Shown one piece after another: positions 31,004 to 42,675 of a stretch of 64,000 nucleotides of DNA (within the stretch, counting starts at the first letter, position 1; each line of letters starts with the position of its first letter). Under the pieces are notes generated by a model that was not told the DNA's origin, did no database searches, and worked only from the letters and a program-made list of their open reading frames with translations. This DNA comes from Russula earlei. Lineage: Eukaryota; Basidiomycota; Agaricomycetes; Russulales; Russulaceae. The translations under genes were made by a program, and so were the position numbers. Location of the stretch: assembly GCA_025769875.1 (NCBI GenBank), contig JAGFNK010000084.1, forward strand, positions 62,001 to 126,000, given 5' to 3'.

Positions 31004-31726
31004 TAGGAATGACAGAGGGTACTGCCCCAAGATGGGGACTCAGAACACTTGGGTGGAAGGCAAAGGTGAGGATCTCTGTGAGTCAGGACCCGAAACCAAT
31101 TAGTTTGGAGAACTAAGCATGAGGGGAGCATGATGTGGTAATCTACCCTCCTTTGGTTCATCACTAAACCTTGTTCCTATTGTTAAACTCTACCCTCATC
31201 CCCTTGGTTACCATCTTTGTCCCTTGATTATGATTGTTTCTTGTTGTTATTTCACCTTTTGTGTTTCAGCTATTGTTCTGATCCCTTTTCGCTACTGGCT
31301 TAGCTCTATCTATTGTTCTGCATATGGTACTGTACAGCCTCACTAGATACAGTATTTGAGCACTTGTAGAAGCTGGGGAATACCCTAAGCTTAGCTTTGT
31401 CCCATTTCCTGTTGCATCCATTGCCCTGTATCCTCTCTCAATCACAACCTGTTGTGCTGGCCTACACTCTGCTTGATCTGAACTCTTCACAAGGAACCCT
31501 TGTGTTTCTCTTCCTCCTCTGCCTCTCTTTCATCATCCTCCTCTTCTGTGAAGTAACCAGAAGATCAACTCTGTCTGTGGATTAGGTCATCCTTGACTTA
31601 GTCTTAGGATGCTAAACCCTTGAACTGGCTTCTTTGAGCTGGCCCCCATTGAAACACTGAACCAAGTCACAGGGACTTGGCCCCACTGAGTTGAGCTAAC
31701 ACTCTAACAGCCATAACACTGTAACA
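31004..31726 (+). repeat. Family E element tail: gag end, PPT and LTR (copy 2)
   Basis: 31004-31133 matches the last 130 bp of the copy 1 gag and PPT (GAGGGGAGCATGA). The LTR 31134-31726 (593 bp) runs TGTGGTAATC...CACTGTAACA. The LTR abuts the C-terminal coding region of the pogo-like transposase. Confidence 0.75.
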
Positions 31727-32444
31727 CAAGCTCTTTGTGAATTGGGGTGCAATGGGCATTGGCCAAGGGGTTATCTCTAAGGCCTGACCCAGAGTTTCCT
31801 GAGTGGCAAGGAGCTGCCGCTGGACAGAGCACAGCTCTGATAAGTGTTCATCTGGGGAGAGCACAAGATCCTCTTCAAGCAAGATGATCTGTGGATATCT
31901 TGATGCAATAAGATTGTGTTGTGCTGTTTTGGAGCACATCCTGTTGGCCACTTTGGACTCCAAATCTGCCAGGGCATGTATTAATCCTGACAATGGAATG
32001 GCTGCAGTATCAGTTTGATTGGAGTCCAGATGAGCTTGATCTTCATTGAGATCAGGATCAGAACCCAGATCAAGACTGGGATCAGGGCTGGGAGATTCAA
32101 ATTGGCATCAGATGATGGAAGAACCCAGTCATCATCAGACAGATCAATGGGATCTGATGATGGGACATATGTTGGAAATGTTTCAGGGAGATGTATGATT
32201 TTTGATGAGGCTTGGCTTGGGGCAAAATCTTCAGGGCCAAAGACAGAACAGTTAACTGGATAGAGGCCAGCCTTCTTGAAGGCACTCTTGATTAACTTTT
32301 TAGTGAAAACCTCCCATGTAGCATAAATATACATCAGGATCACTGAATCCTGATTGATCTGGATGCCCTTTATCACTTTTGCACTGCAGATCTCCTGCCA
32401 TTTCTGATCAACTGATGCAAAGATCTGGACATCAAGGGGCTGAG

Positions 32445-35400
32445 TAGGGCTGCCGACCATACCCGTACACATACGGTTTACGGCTACCGTAATACGGTAT
32501 CCCGTACTGTACCATATGGGTAGTGGAAGTGTACCCTGACGGTATGGTTGCCGGTACGGTAAGTTACCCGTACCATACCGTATAAGGGATGCCATCAAGC
32601 CGTATATACGGGCCATATATTAGTTGTACTCAATTGCAAGACAAACCCCGCCGATGTCTCAACTGTCTTGGAGTCCTCCCCTTAAAACCAGGCACCACGA
32701 TGCTCCTCACCGCTCGCCGCTCCCTCTTCCCTATATCACATCTCTGCACCCATGCCCCATAAACCATCGACATATCTTCCAGACCATCCTCCAAGTTCCT
32801 CGTCTGCACCTTGGTCAGTCATGTCGCCAACTACGCATACGAGCTGCTCACAACTGTTGGCTAGGTCTTCAACCCAATCCAGTCGGTTGCGCCACTTTAG
32901 CGACAACGAGGAGCCATGAGAGATTTCAAGGCCACGGTAAGCATGCACACGCTGCTTTGAGTCGTCATGCGCATGTGCCGTGGCTGATCTGCCATGCATC
33001 GTTTGTGTTCTCCAGTTCAAGAAGAGCATCAGCTCATATTACAAGCCGTCCATTGTAGCAATCTCCTGATCGCCCAGCCCGAGTATATTCTCTGTGATGA
33101 TGTGGGCATAGTAGGCATCTTTAAGTACGTTGATGACCAAAAGATGGCTGTAAGTCATGTCGGATTGTGCCGTATATGCTGTATCAGCTAACATGCCCGC
33201 ACCACTTTGCAACACAGCCCGAACACGTCGTCGCATTCCTTGCCAAAAATACAGACGGAATTCTCAAGGACAAGGTTCACAATCTCCAGAATAAGCTGGT
33301 AGAGCTCCGTTCGTCACTCTATCTCTGCAGTCCATGCGTGTACTCTCTGCGTCCTGGCTTCGTGTTCTGCTCCACCCAGTTTACGACAACCTCCGGTGAC
33401 ATACATCGTGCTCAAATATATGTACCACAGCCCAGATGGCCCTCATAATAACGTCTGCGATCCCAACACAGGGCAAGGCTCATGAACTGTACATGCGCAG
33501 CATGCAGCAGACGCATCCCCTCGCAACATGCTCCAGATGCTGGCCTTGTCTTTGACACTCTACACAAGCGTGAAACGGTTGAGCCACTTTTCATTCTGGC
33601 ACCTTCCACCATTTATTGACTTCTGTGGTTCCAGTTCGTCAGTCACCCAGCTAGATTGTTCAGCATGATGTTTTTGTTTGCAGCGCTTGTCATCCATAGT
33701 AAGTTATCCTTACGTTTTGACGCACGCTGTTCTGATCTACTTTTTCAGAAAGCGTTCTCTGCACGTCTCATGCAGACATGAACATCAACGAGACGTCCTC
33801 GTATGTCGACCTCGCACCACTGTATGGCAACAACAAAGAGACCCTCGACAATGTTGGAGTTGCAGCCACAGCGCGATGACAACACCAGCTCGGAAGTCCC
33901 AGCTCCAGGTACACACATATGCATGTTTCGATAACGTGGTTTTCCTTTCATGCCACTCTACCTTTGTCTTATTCATGTATATAATGTACTATACCATCTC
34001 TCTCGCACCTCAGTCTTGATTCATACAGACTGAGGTCAGTTACACTTTCTATCTAGCTATATCCAGTACTAACACTAGTCCTAGCGCGATCTTATCGCTA
34101 CAGACAAGATTCGCGTGCGTGATGGCTGAGGGCTCCTCTTTCCTGACACATTCACCGAAGATCCTCTTCTCCTGTTTCCACCCGCTGTCTGAGGATTGTT
34201 CATGCTCTTCAACCACAACTATACCGTACGTCCTTGACCTTTCAACACCATTTCCGATCATCATGTAGTACATTACAAACAAACTTAACGAGCTGCCGCC
34301 TTGACCAATCCCGATGATATCCCTTTGGAGGATCCTCACTGTGTAAAGATGCTTGCCGATCAGAATGAGAGGACTTTCCAGACTGCACGGCTCATCAACT
34401 GCTCTTGGTTCGGAATTGTGATCTTTTCCAATTAACTTAGCCGCATTCTCGGCCTCATTCTCCGAGGTAACAACTAGACCTGGATTCCCTTTGGTGTCCG
34501 TGATTCCTTCTGCCATTCCATCCCAATATGACTGTAGCAAGCCAAGACGGTGGGCGCTGAGTTTGTGCGACAGGTCAGGTGGAAACGGAACAAAGAGATC
34601 GAGTGAGAAGCCTGAAACTTGAAGTGCTCAGGGATCAAACCGATTTCGTGGGGGATATGTAGATTGTAGTTCTATTCTTTCGAGTCTGAGGACAACTAGT
34701 TTACATACATGTGAGCATGCAACAAGGACTACAGAGTAGCACTAATCAGGTGAGAATCATAGGTGTATGGCATTGTGATGAAGCGAAAGTGTACCAAGGT
34801 GACGAAGCCTACTATCCTAATGAAAGGCTAATGGCCACGACGTCACAAACGTATCGTACTGAGGATAGGCAGAAATCTAGAACAAGAGATCGGAACAAAG
34901 GCGCAGAGAGTCCGAGCAAGGGCGGGCAAGAATCTTGCCCATTTGGCTTCCTGAACGAGGGTGAAGGATGTGGGCAGAATTAGAGAAAGATTCAAGGATG
35001 GACATACAACCAGACGGCGTCCACCTCTTGATCAATTGTGATCACAATGTCCCAGACGAGAAAAGCGAGAGCGGTGACTGCAAGATGGCGATGGTCAGCA
35101 GGATGATGCTTTGGGAGTCTGATGACCTGACCCAAGCTCAGGTCAACACTGTAAGAGCCCTGGTATGGAAAATCATCATGAGACATGGGTGGGAGGGGAA
35201 GAAAAAGGAGGGTGTGGATGAAGGAAAAGAGCCATGTAAAAGGGAGGGTCAAAAGAAAAGGATTTGTAGAGAGTTGGACTCGGATATCATTGTCATTCAT
35301 TGAGTTTAATCAAAGTTTTCTTGACCATAATAACCGTAATGCCGTATTACGGCCGTCTTCTACCCCGTACCGTACCATATAGGCTGCTGAAGTGGAAGCA

Positions 35401-35488
35401 GACAGTACGGGTAATGGTACGGATAGTAGCCATATACATACCGTATTGAGTATGGCCGTAGCCGTATACAGTACGGTTGGCAGCCCTA
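32445..35488. mobile_element. hAT-1, non-autonomous hAT element carrying a gene fragment
   Basis: 3044 bp with terminal inverted repeats TAGGGCTGCC...GGCAGCCCTA and a perfect 8-bp TSD GGGCTGAG (32437-32444, 35489-35496). Both are typical of hAT superfamily elements. Subterminal regions (32455-32610, 35330-35480) are dense in CCGTA/TACGG motifs. No transposase is visible inside. The interior holds a peroxidase-like gene fragment plus unassigned sequence (32620-33330, 34600-35320). Confidence 0.93.
33340..34540 (+). pseudogene. Linoleate dioxygenase (Ppo-like) heme peroxidase fragment
   Basis: Translated plus-strand pieces follow fungal psi-producing-oxygenase/linoleate diol synthase order: YMYHSPDGPHNN (about 33420), ELYMRSMQQTHPLAT, DAGLVFDTLHKRE (about 33540), HPARLFSMMFLFAALVIH, then NINETSSYVDLAPLYGNN (about 33785-33835), GLLFPDTFTEDPLLLFPPA (about 34135) and FQTARLINCSWFGIVIFSN (about 34375). 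Introns 33699-33748 (GTAAGT...TTTCAG) and 34035-34103 (GTCAGT...CTACAG) are retained, so the capture was at DNA level. Stops (TGA, TAA) and indels break the frame. The family makes oxylipins from fatty acids. Identification is by recalled motifs only. Confidence 0.68.
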
Positions 35489-36583
35489 GGGCTGAGTCTT
35501 ATGTGTTGTCTTTGAGGGAAAGCACAGTGTGTGGATCTCAATGTCTTGATCATTGAGAAACTTGTAGATGATGTGCTTAGCATCTATGTGTTCATGTGTG
35601 CTATGTCCATCCACAGCAAGGACAATGGGCTTTGTGCAATCCAAAATGTGTGCTGCTGCAAATGGGATGAAGACCACCTGGAGCCACTGTTGATAGTTTT
35701 CCACATTGATCCATCCACTGTATGAGAAATAGAGGCTTGAGTAGTTAACTAATCAGCAATCACAAGAGGCAGATCTGGTGTGGAGTGCACACCTTCCCCA
35801 TTCCTCATAGCATAGATTGCACAGATCTGGGGTAGAGCCTGATTGAAGACAGAACAATGGCAGAACAACTGCCCCAGCAGCTGAGACACATTCTGGGATG
35901 GTTACCAGCTCAAGGTTATCACTCTTCATGATGAATTTGGTGTGCTGCAATTTCAGAAAGTAGTACTTCCTTCCAGTACTCTTCCAGCCCCCACCCATCT
36001 GGATACCCTTCTCATCCATGTTCCAGATGTGTTCAGGAGGAATCCCATCAAACTCTTCATGGAGGTTGTCTAGCTGATCAAGGTAATGATTTATGACCAC
36101 TGGATTGAAGTTCTTTGAGCATTTGGGGTCAAGCTTTGATGGCTTTGCCAGAGATTGATCTGGATGTCTTTCCAAGAACTTCCTGAGCCATGTTATCCCA
36201 ACCATCTTTCCTGAGATGATGATTATGTGCACCTGAATGTCTGCTTTGGATAATGGAGTCCCCATTGCACCACACTGAGCCACCCATTGTGCAAGCACTT
36301 TCTCCTGTTCTGGAGCAAGCAACTGTCTTTTGCCAGAAGCAACACTCTGGCTTTGATGACAACCTTTGGCCCAATCTGTAAGAGTTGACAATGTGATCTA
36401 CAGCACTTATTTGATGGGACAGAATGGGTAGATCTTATATTCACTCACCCATGATGGTCTGGTGGCAGATTGGAATGAATTATATGTACCAGCACTGAGA
36501 TCATCTCTAATCTCTTGGATTTGGCCCTCTTGCCTTGATTCCTTGTCTTGTTGGTATGCAGACCTCTTTCTCTGAGCAGGCAT

Positions 36584-37730
36584 ATTGCAATCAACAAAGT
36601 GAGATGCAACATGATGCGATGTGACATGATACACTAAATTCTCTGTGCACTAAGCCTCTGGAGTGCTAGAGCCATCATGCATGATAAGATTAATTACTAA
36701 TTACCCTTTTTGGCCTAATTGACCATTGATGGCATGCAACTCACAAACCTCAACTAAGAGCTCTGACTCAGACTAAGAGCTCCAACATGGCATCAGCTGG
36801 CAAGCATGACAAACAGCCATTTTTTGATTTCACTATGCCATCAAAAAGGTTTATTGGGTATGTAGATAGAAGGTACTGTAAGGCAAGTTGCAAGCTTGGG
36901 TGTGGACCAGGCAGATCTGGAAAACACTGACGAAGCATCACACACACTTGCCGCAAGAGTCAAGTCAAGGTCAACAGTCAAATCATAGGCACATGGCCCA
37001 TCACTTTTCTCCCTCCATCATGCCACACACACAAACACCTCTATACCATCCATCGTTGGCCTTCAACACACACACCCTCTCCTCTGCCTCAGGGGCCACT
37101 ATTACTCACACCCAATCACATGCCCACCTGCCACTGCCTCACCAGGCAAAAAGCCCATGATGCCCTAGACCTGGCTGACCACCCCTGCACAGCACCTCTG
37201 CCTCACCAACTAGTGCCTGCTTGTTGCCACCAGTAACATCCATATACCCTTTTCCAGTACTTGCCTGCTCTCTCAGACCTGAACTTACCATACTTACTTC
37301 CTACAAGACTCTCTCTACCACTCTTTCAAGCTTAGTTTTGTTATACACATCATCTCAACACTGCAATTTCCAAAAAGCACATTCACCCATACCCAACTCC
37401 TGCATACATACTATATCTCATTAGGAATTATTTCAACCCCCTTTTCACCTTATGATTGTGCGATGATGCCTCGCATCCAACAATACATAGAAAACCAAAT
37501 GTTTCAGAATACCTTACCCCTTCCTTTAGTGCAACCACCTTGGGCTATGCTTGATTCAGTAATAACTACCAGGTGAATCTGCTGAGAGCACAATAGCTCA
37601 TTCCCTCTTTATTTCATGTGAGTTCTCTTTTGCCTCCCTCTCTCATCCTCCCATCCATCTGACCACTTGATGTGCACTGCCACTTCTTGATAGGATAATT
37701 TTCATCTTTCAAGGCTGGGACTCACCTCTC
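36584..37730 (+). other. Pogo flank, dispersed repeat R1 copy and unassigned sequence
   Basis: 36584-36865 is AT-rich sequence upstream of the pogo gene. About 36870-37230 is a copy of dispersed repeat R1 (CTGTAAGGC..AGTTGCAAGCTTGG...), also found reverse-complemented at 61070-61590 and inside hAT-2 (38900-39268 plus 45114-45420). 37231-37730 shows nothing I can name. Confidence 0.45.
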
Positions 37731-38607
37731 CCCTTGATGACTCAAGCATCACTCATCCCCCCCCCCACTCCTGCCTTAGTCCAATCAGCCACTGCCATCA
37801 CACTCTTGGCCTTGCCAACCTCATTGTCCCCATTCATTGTCTTGAAGAGTCAATTTCAGTCTTGCCAACCTTGTTGTCCTCACTCATTGCCTCAGTCAAC
37901 CTTGGCCACCAACATTTTGAGCATGTTCATCATCACCACCACCACTTCTGTCCCACCAGCCACCACCACTGCAAGTTTGCCAGTTACAAAACTAACATGG
38001 TCTTTGATCCCAGTCTTAAGCCTTGTCACCCCAGGACTATAGTTCCCCTTATCAAAATTTATTGTTGTTTGATGCCTCAAGCTCTGTCTTGCTGGCTGTC
38101 TCAGTCCTGACTGCCACCCCACCTCCACCTCATCAGCTCCTGTGCTCTCAGTGTCACCTATCACAACCTCTGTCTCAGTATCAATGCCAGCCTCAGTCCT
38201 GCCATCCACTTCTGTCACCCCAGCCTTCATTCAGTCAGCTGCCACCGCCACACCTCTTAGTCTTGCCAACCAGCTCAGTCTCATCACCCACCCTCATCAG
38301 CCTCAGCCCCAGCCTCCAATGTCTTAATGCTACACACCACTGCCTCCATCACCACCTCACTAGTGGTCACCCCCCTCCCACATCCTCATCAACCACAGCC
38401 ACCATCCTCTATAATATTCCTGTCTTGCATCCTGGCACCTGTTCAGTCTCAGTCTTGCCCACTGATGTCTTAGCACCACTCACTGCCTCAGGACTGGCTC
38501 TGTCAGTTGTGGCAACCACACCCTCCACCCCATTCACTGTCTCACCCGAAGCCACTTGTCATCATTGCCCTCTTGTGTTGCTCATCATTGTCCTCCTCTA
38601 AGACAGT
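37731..38607 (+). repeat. Ala/Ser/Pro-rich low-complexity repeat, copy 2 (decayed)
   Basis: Aligns by eye with 13400-14000: CTTAGTCTTGCCAACC..., CAGCCTCAGCCCCAGCC, AATGTCTTAATGCTACACACCA. CpGs of copy 1b are mostly TG/CA here and the frame is broken. It ends at the TSD of hAT-2. Confidence 0.55.
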
Positions 38608-38806
38608 GTTTCCCCTAGGGCTGTTCACCATACCATATTATGGGTACAGCCGTATATTTGACGGGTCCAAACGGGTCTACCTGTCCTGACCCCATACTGT
38701 ATATCAACTTACTGTGAACTCAAATGGGACGGAATGGGGGATTGAACAGCCGTATTATGGGTAACGGGTTATATATTAGGAACTAAACTACTGATATGAC
38801 ATGTTC

Positions 38807-39028
38807 TCATTGCAAGTGCAATTTCTTTTTGACTAGTATAACAGTCCTGATGGTCTCCACCTTCAAGCTAGCACGACAGAGAGAGATTGTGTCTTGGCCA
38901 CCAGAGAAAACCCTCTCTACAGCCACTGCAGAAGAGAACAGAGAGGAAACAAGGGTAGATGTATTCTGAGAGGATTGGGTATGGATGCATGTGATCATGG
39001 CATTGAGGCGACATGTGAAATGAAACAA
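38807..39028 (-). pseudogene. hAT transposase C-terminal dimerisation tail
   Basis: Encodes SSAVAVERVFSGGQDTISL followed by RASLKVETIRTVILVKKKL, the usual end of the hAT C-terminal dimerisation domain (ERvFS...s..R..L..e.v..l...k). The N-terminal catalytic part is not found in hAT-2, so this is a relic. The location about 190 bp inside the hAT-2 terminus fits a transposase 3' end. Confidence 0.8.
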
Positions 39029-39268
39029 AATGAAACTAAACTTCGAAAGGGTATGGTAGGTGGTAGCAATGAGTGGGCACTAGTCAGCATGGCCGAAATG
39101 CCGTGCAGGGGTAGTTGGTCGGCTCTCAAGCGTTGGGGGCTTTTGCCTGACTGATGAGGCAGTGGTGGGCGGGCATGCGGGTGCGGGTGAGCGTGTGGGT
39201 GCATGATAGCGTCGGAGGAGGAGCGGGTGTGTACGTCAGAGGCGAGAGGTGGAGGGCGTGGAGGCGTT

Positions 39269-39654
39269 TGTTGCGCAGCATAGAGCGCAGCTAACAGGCC
39301 AAGCAACCCACCTTAGAGGTTGTGCTAATGCTCAAGTGATATTGGGGTGTAGAGCGATGTATATACTCGTCTACAAGTATGGTATTTATACCTCTATGAC
39401 CCAGGGCTGTTCCTAAGTCCAAAAGAGGTGACTACAGGTGTCCACTATATCGCGCATTAAGTGACGCGTGATGTGGAAACGTTCTAGACACAGCATAAGG
39501 CTGCATCTTGTGATAGATAGCATACTATGCGTAACCCTATTGCCATAAGCAGCATATACTAAAGTTCTGTCTAACACATAACATCTATGAGCGGATCTTG
39601 AACCTTGTATGAAGGTCTTCGCCTTCTTTGATCCGTTCGGGTTCCGGTTCAACA
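39269..39654 (-). repeat. Copia-1 3' LTR (386 bp)
   Basis: TGTTGCGCAGC...CCGGTTCAACA on the plus strand. The RNase H reading frame runs through the PPT into this LTR before stopping at 39585. Confidence 0.97.
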
Positions 39655-41834
39655 CTCCCCCTTGCTAAGTGCATCGGTAGATGCCATGAGCATTTTCCCA
39701 CATTCAGGGGTAGAACTGTTAGTCCTAGTTGCTCCCTGAATTTGAGGAACTTGACGCGACCAAGGTTCTTGGTGAACATGTCAGCTGGGTTGTTAGCCCC
39801 TTCAATAAAGAATAGCTCCACCTGTTTATTTTGTATGACTTCACGAATGAAGTTATAGCGCAAATCAATGTGTTTGATGCGCTTTTCTTGCACAGGGTTG
39901 GAGGCTAAGAATATTGAGCCTTGGTTATCACCGAACAGTGGGATGGGAGCAAGATTGATGCCAAGTTCTGTTAGTAAGGATTTAATCCAAACTAACTGTC
40001 TGCTCGTGTCAGAGAGCGACATGTACTCGGCTTCAGTGGAGGAGAGCACGACTGTTTTCTGCACTTGTGAGTTCCACGAAAATATTGCTCCAGCCAGGTT
40101 CACCATATAGCCTGTAGTGGACTTCCGATTAGTCGGATCAGAAGCCCAGTCAGAGTCAGCATATGCCATTAGGCCACCATTAGATGGTCCATCATAGACC
40201 AAGGCATAATTGGCGGTTCCCAAGAGGTATCGGCAAATATAGTATGCATGATTTAAATGATCCTCTGAGGGATTGGCAGCATGTTGCGACAACTTTGTGA
40301 CAGCAAAGGCTATGTCTGGACGCGTTCCAAGCATTATGTATAGGAGTGATCCTATAACTTGCTGGAATTTTGACCGCAAGGCTGGGTCAGCAGCGGAAGT
40401 GTTGGGAGAGGGGTGATAGCCCTCTGGTAGCGGAGTAGGAGCAGGGTTTGCGTTAAGCAAGTCGAAACGCTGCAGCACTTTCCTTAGATACTCAGTGTGG
40501 TCCAGATGTATTTGCCCAGACTTGCGTATGATGCGCATGCGTGGAAATTCTTGGGCATCGCCCAGATCTCGACATTCCCAGAGCTTCATGAAGCGCTCCT
40601 TGGTTTTATTGATTTGTTTTTTGTCTGCTCCAAAGAAGAGCACATCATCAACATAGACGATGGCTATGATGCTCTTGTCTTTACTAACAAAGAGCCCAGA
40701 GTCAGACATAAGGCGAATAAGGCCGAGTGAGGCCATGGACTTGTCAAGGGCTTTCCACCAAGCAAGTGCCGCTTGCTTGAGTCCATATATTGCGCGTTTA
40801 AGGCGCATGACTTTGCGCTCTTGGCCTTTTATTTTGAAGCCCTCAGGCTGCTCCATATAGAGCTCTTCATCGAGCTCACCGTAGAGAAAGGCAGTCTTGA
40901 CGTCTAGTCCGCTAATGTGCCAATTTTTGAGCGCTGCGAGCACAATCATCAGGCAGACTGTCTCAAACCGTACCACGGGTGAGAATATTTCGTCATAGTC
41001 AATGCCTTCTACTTGGGAGAAGCCTTTGGCGACTAGTCTGGCTTTTTTACGACCATCAGACTTAAGGTTGAATACCCATCTGTTTTTAATTATTTTGCGA
41101 TCCTTGGGAGGATCGACTAGTTCGAAGACTTTGCATCTGCGGAGGGATTCCAACTCCTCGTGACAAGCATCTTTCCACTCCTTTTGGAGTTCACTTGGCA
41201 TTCGCAGAATGTCCCTAAAGGTCCATTCACAAATCTTCGCAGTATCAGGTGCATCTGAACTTAGTGGAACTGCTTGGGCGAGCAGATAGTTCAGAAATTT
41301 GACTCCCCCTTCCCTTGCAAGACGTAGAATGTCTTCTACCTCATCCTCAGAGGCTTGCAGCAGTTGATCGTCAAGGACGACAGGAGGGTAAGGGCCTGGT
41401 GTGGCCGATCCTGACGTACTACCCTCACCGGAGCTACCGGGTTGGTTTTCTGTCATTGTTCTCCATGTGCGTGTGCGCCGAATGTCTTTTTCCACTTCTG
41501 TGGGGTGTCTGCGTTCACCATAGACGTTGCCTGGACGGGTAGGTACTTTCCTCAACCGCTGAGACCTTCGAAGAGGTACAGGCTCTTCAACGGGAGGAGG
41601 GGACGGTGTAGGAGGGACAGGCGTTTGCTCGCGTTCCTCCTCTTCTGGCGCCTGTATAGGCTGCTCATTGTCCTCACTTTTAATTGTAGGGAATGGGTCG
41701 TCAACACCAGGAATGGTGTCTTCGACAGGTTGTTGCGGTAGTTCCTCATGCGGTTCATTTATCCGCGTGGTACCTTTAGTGCGCAGCTTTGTCGCATTTG
41801 GGGTACAGGGTCTCATCGTACAGGGCGGTAGCAT
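39585..41834 (-). CDS. Copia-1 reverse transcriptase and RNase H
   Basis: 749-codon open frame. A Pro/Glu-rich linker with RRSQRLRK is followed by RT: NRWVFNLKSDGRKKARLVAK, GIDYDEIFSPV, LDVKTAFLYGELDEELYMEQ, IYGLKQA and intact YVDD (about 40645). RNase H carries YADSDWASDPTNRKSTTGY, LSSTEAEYMSLS, FGDNQGS and HIDLRYNFIRE, with all expected catalytic acids. It needs a frameshift from the integrase frame near 41810. The end overlaps the 3' LTR. Confidence 0.93.
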   Translation of the reverse strand: MLPPCTMRPCTPNATKLRTKGTTRINEPHEELPQQPVEDTIPGVDDPFPTIKSEDNEQPIQAPEEEEREQTPVPPTPSPPPVEEPVPLRRSQRLRKVPTRPGNVYGERRHPTEVEKDIRRTRTWRTMTENQPGSSGEGSTSGSATPGPYPPVVLDDQLLQASEDEVEDILRLAREGGVKFLNYLLAQAVPLSSDAPDTAKICEWTFRDILRMPSELQKEWKDACHEELESLRRCKVFELVDPPKDRKIIKNRWVFNLKSDGRKKARLVAKGFSQVEGIDYDEIFSPVVRFETVCLMIVLAALKNWHISGLDVKTAFLYGELDEELYMEQPEGFKIKGQERKVMRLKRAIYGLKQAALAWWKALDKSMASLGLIRLMSDSGLFVSKDKSIIAIVYVDDVLFFGADKKQINKTKERFMKLWECRDLGDAQEFPRMRIIRKSGQIHLDHTEYLRKVLQRFDLLNANPAPTPLPEGYHPSPNTSAADPALRSKFQQVIGSLLYIMLGTRPDIAFAVTKLSQHAANPSEDHLNHAYYICRYLLGTANYALVYDGPSNGGLMAYADSDWASDPTNRKSTTGYMVNLAGAIFSWNSQVQKTVVLSSTEAEYMSLSDTSRQLVWIKSLLTELGINLAPIPLFGDNQGSIFLASNPVQEKRIKHIDLRYNFIREVIQNKQVELFFIEGANNPADMFTKNLGRVKFLKFREQLGLTVLPLNVGKCSWHLPMHLARGSVEPEPERIKEGEDLHTRFKIRS

Positions 41835-42675
41835 TAGTGTAAAGCGTATTATTAGGGAGCCTCATGAAGAGTGAGGCTTTGATCCCCTCAGTGTGACCAA
41901 GGTAGATCATTAGCTCGCTTTTAGGCGAAAGCTTATTGACTCGACGCTTTTCTGGTATGTGCACATATGCACCGCAACCAAATACTCTGAGGTGTGAGAT
42001 ATCAGGGACCTCGTTTCTTAGGACTTCGTAGGGTGTACGCCATTGAAGGCATCTGGCAGGTGTCCTATTGTAACAGTGTGTCCCATGATTCACTGCAAAT
42101 TCCCACCAGGAGGGAGGTAGACAAGCTTCAAGGCGCATTGCCTGAGCTTTGTCCATTACAGTGCACATAAAGCGCTCTGCGCATCCATTCTGTTGTGGAG
42201 TGTATGGGGTACTTTGCAGGATTTTAATTCCTTCGTCCTTCAGGACGTTATCAAAGGCCTTGGACTTGTACTCTCCACCAGCATCGGACATCCACTCTTT
42301 GATTCCTGCTTTGTATTGGTTCTTCACCATAGCAAGGAATTGCTTGACGGCCATTATGGTAGACTTTTTATTTTTTAAGAGTGTGATCCATGCATAGGAG
42401 GAATAATCGTCAATGAAGCTGACGAAATATTCGTACTTATGATACGACTTCACAGGGAAACTCTTAAGGTCCGAGTGGATACGCTCGAACGGTGCGGAAG
42501 CATGAGTTTCAGAAGGGGGGTGCGCAGATGCAGGCATCTTGCCTTGCGTGCAGCCAGGACATACCGGCTGTTCCTGAGGGATTTTCAGGTCTTCAGGGAG
42601 ACCCTTGGTATGTGTCTTTGCACGTGTTACGACATCCTTAGATGGGTGGCCAAGGCAGTCGGTGAATGACATCAT
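41776..42675 (-). pseudogene. Copia-1 integrase
   Basis: GAG-pre-integrase LGHPSKDVV with CPGCTQGK, then the core: FERIHSDLKSFPV, EWMSDAGGEYKSK and PQQNGCAERF, so the D-D-E residues are present. NGRAER and FNRT of relatives read NGCAER and FMCT, Arg to Cys changes that fit CGC/CGT decay. The upstream junction to protease is a one-base shift near 42660 (YDVIHR then LGHPSK). Confidence 0.9.

Larger units (their letters stand above)
31727..36583 (-). pseudogene. pogo/CENP-B-like transposase gene split by hAT-1
   Basis: DDE transposase of the Tc1/mariner superfamily. From the ATG at 36583: N-terminal MPAQRKRSAYQQ and helix-turn-helix QIQEIRDDLSAGTYN, intron 36398-36448 (GTGAGT...CTGTAG), CENP-B-type binding region (GKRQLLAPEQEKVLAQWV ... 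WLRKFLERHPD), catalytic start HIWNMDEKGIQMGGG, intron 35718-35792, SGWINVENYQQW, second Asp in VLAVDGHSTHEH, and THKTQP followed after hAT-1 by LDVQIF. The second intron explains the apparent stop near 35753. Apart from hAT-1 and a shift near 31990 the frame looks intact. The C-terminus is cut by LTR E at 31727. I did not find terminal repeats. Confidence 0.85.

Noticed and set aside
35718..35792. Stop codon breaking the pogo transposase
   Set aside because: GTGTGC...CATACAG is a good 75-nt intron, and splicing restores the conserved SGWIN motif.
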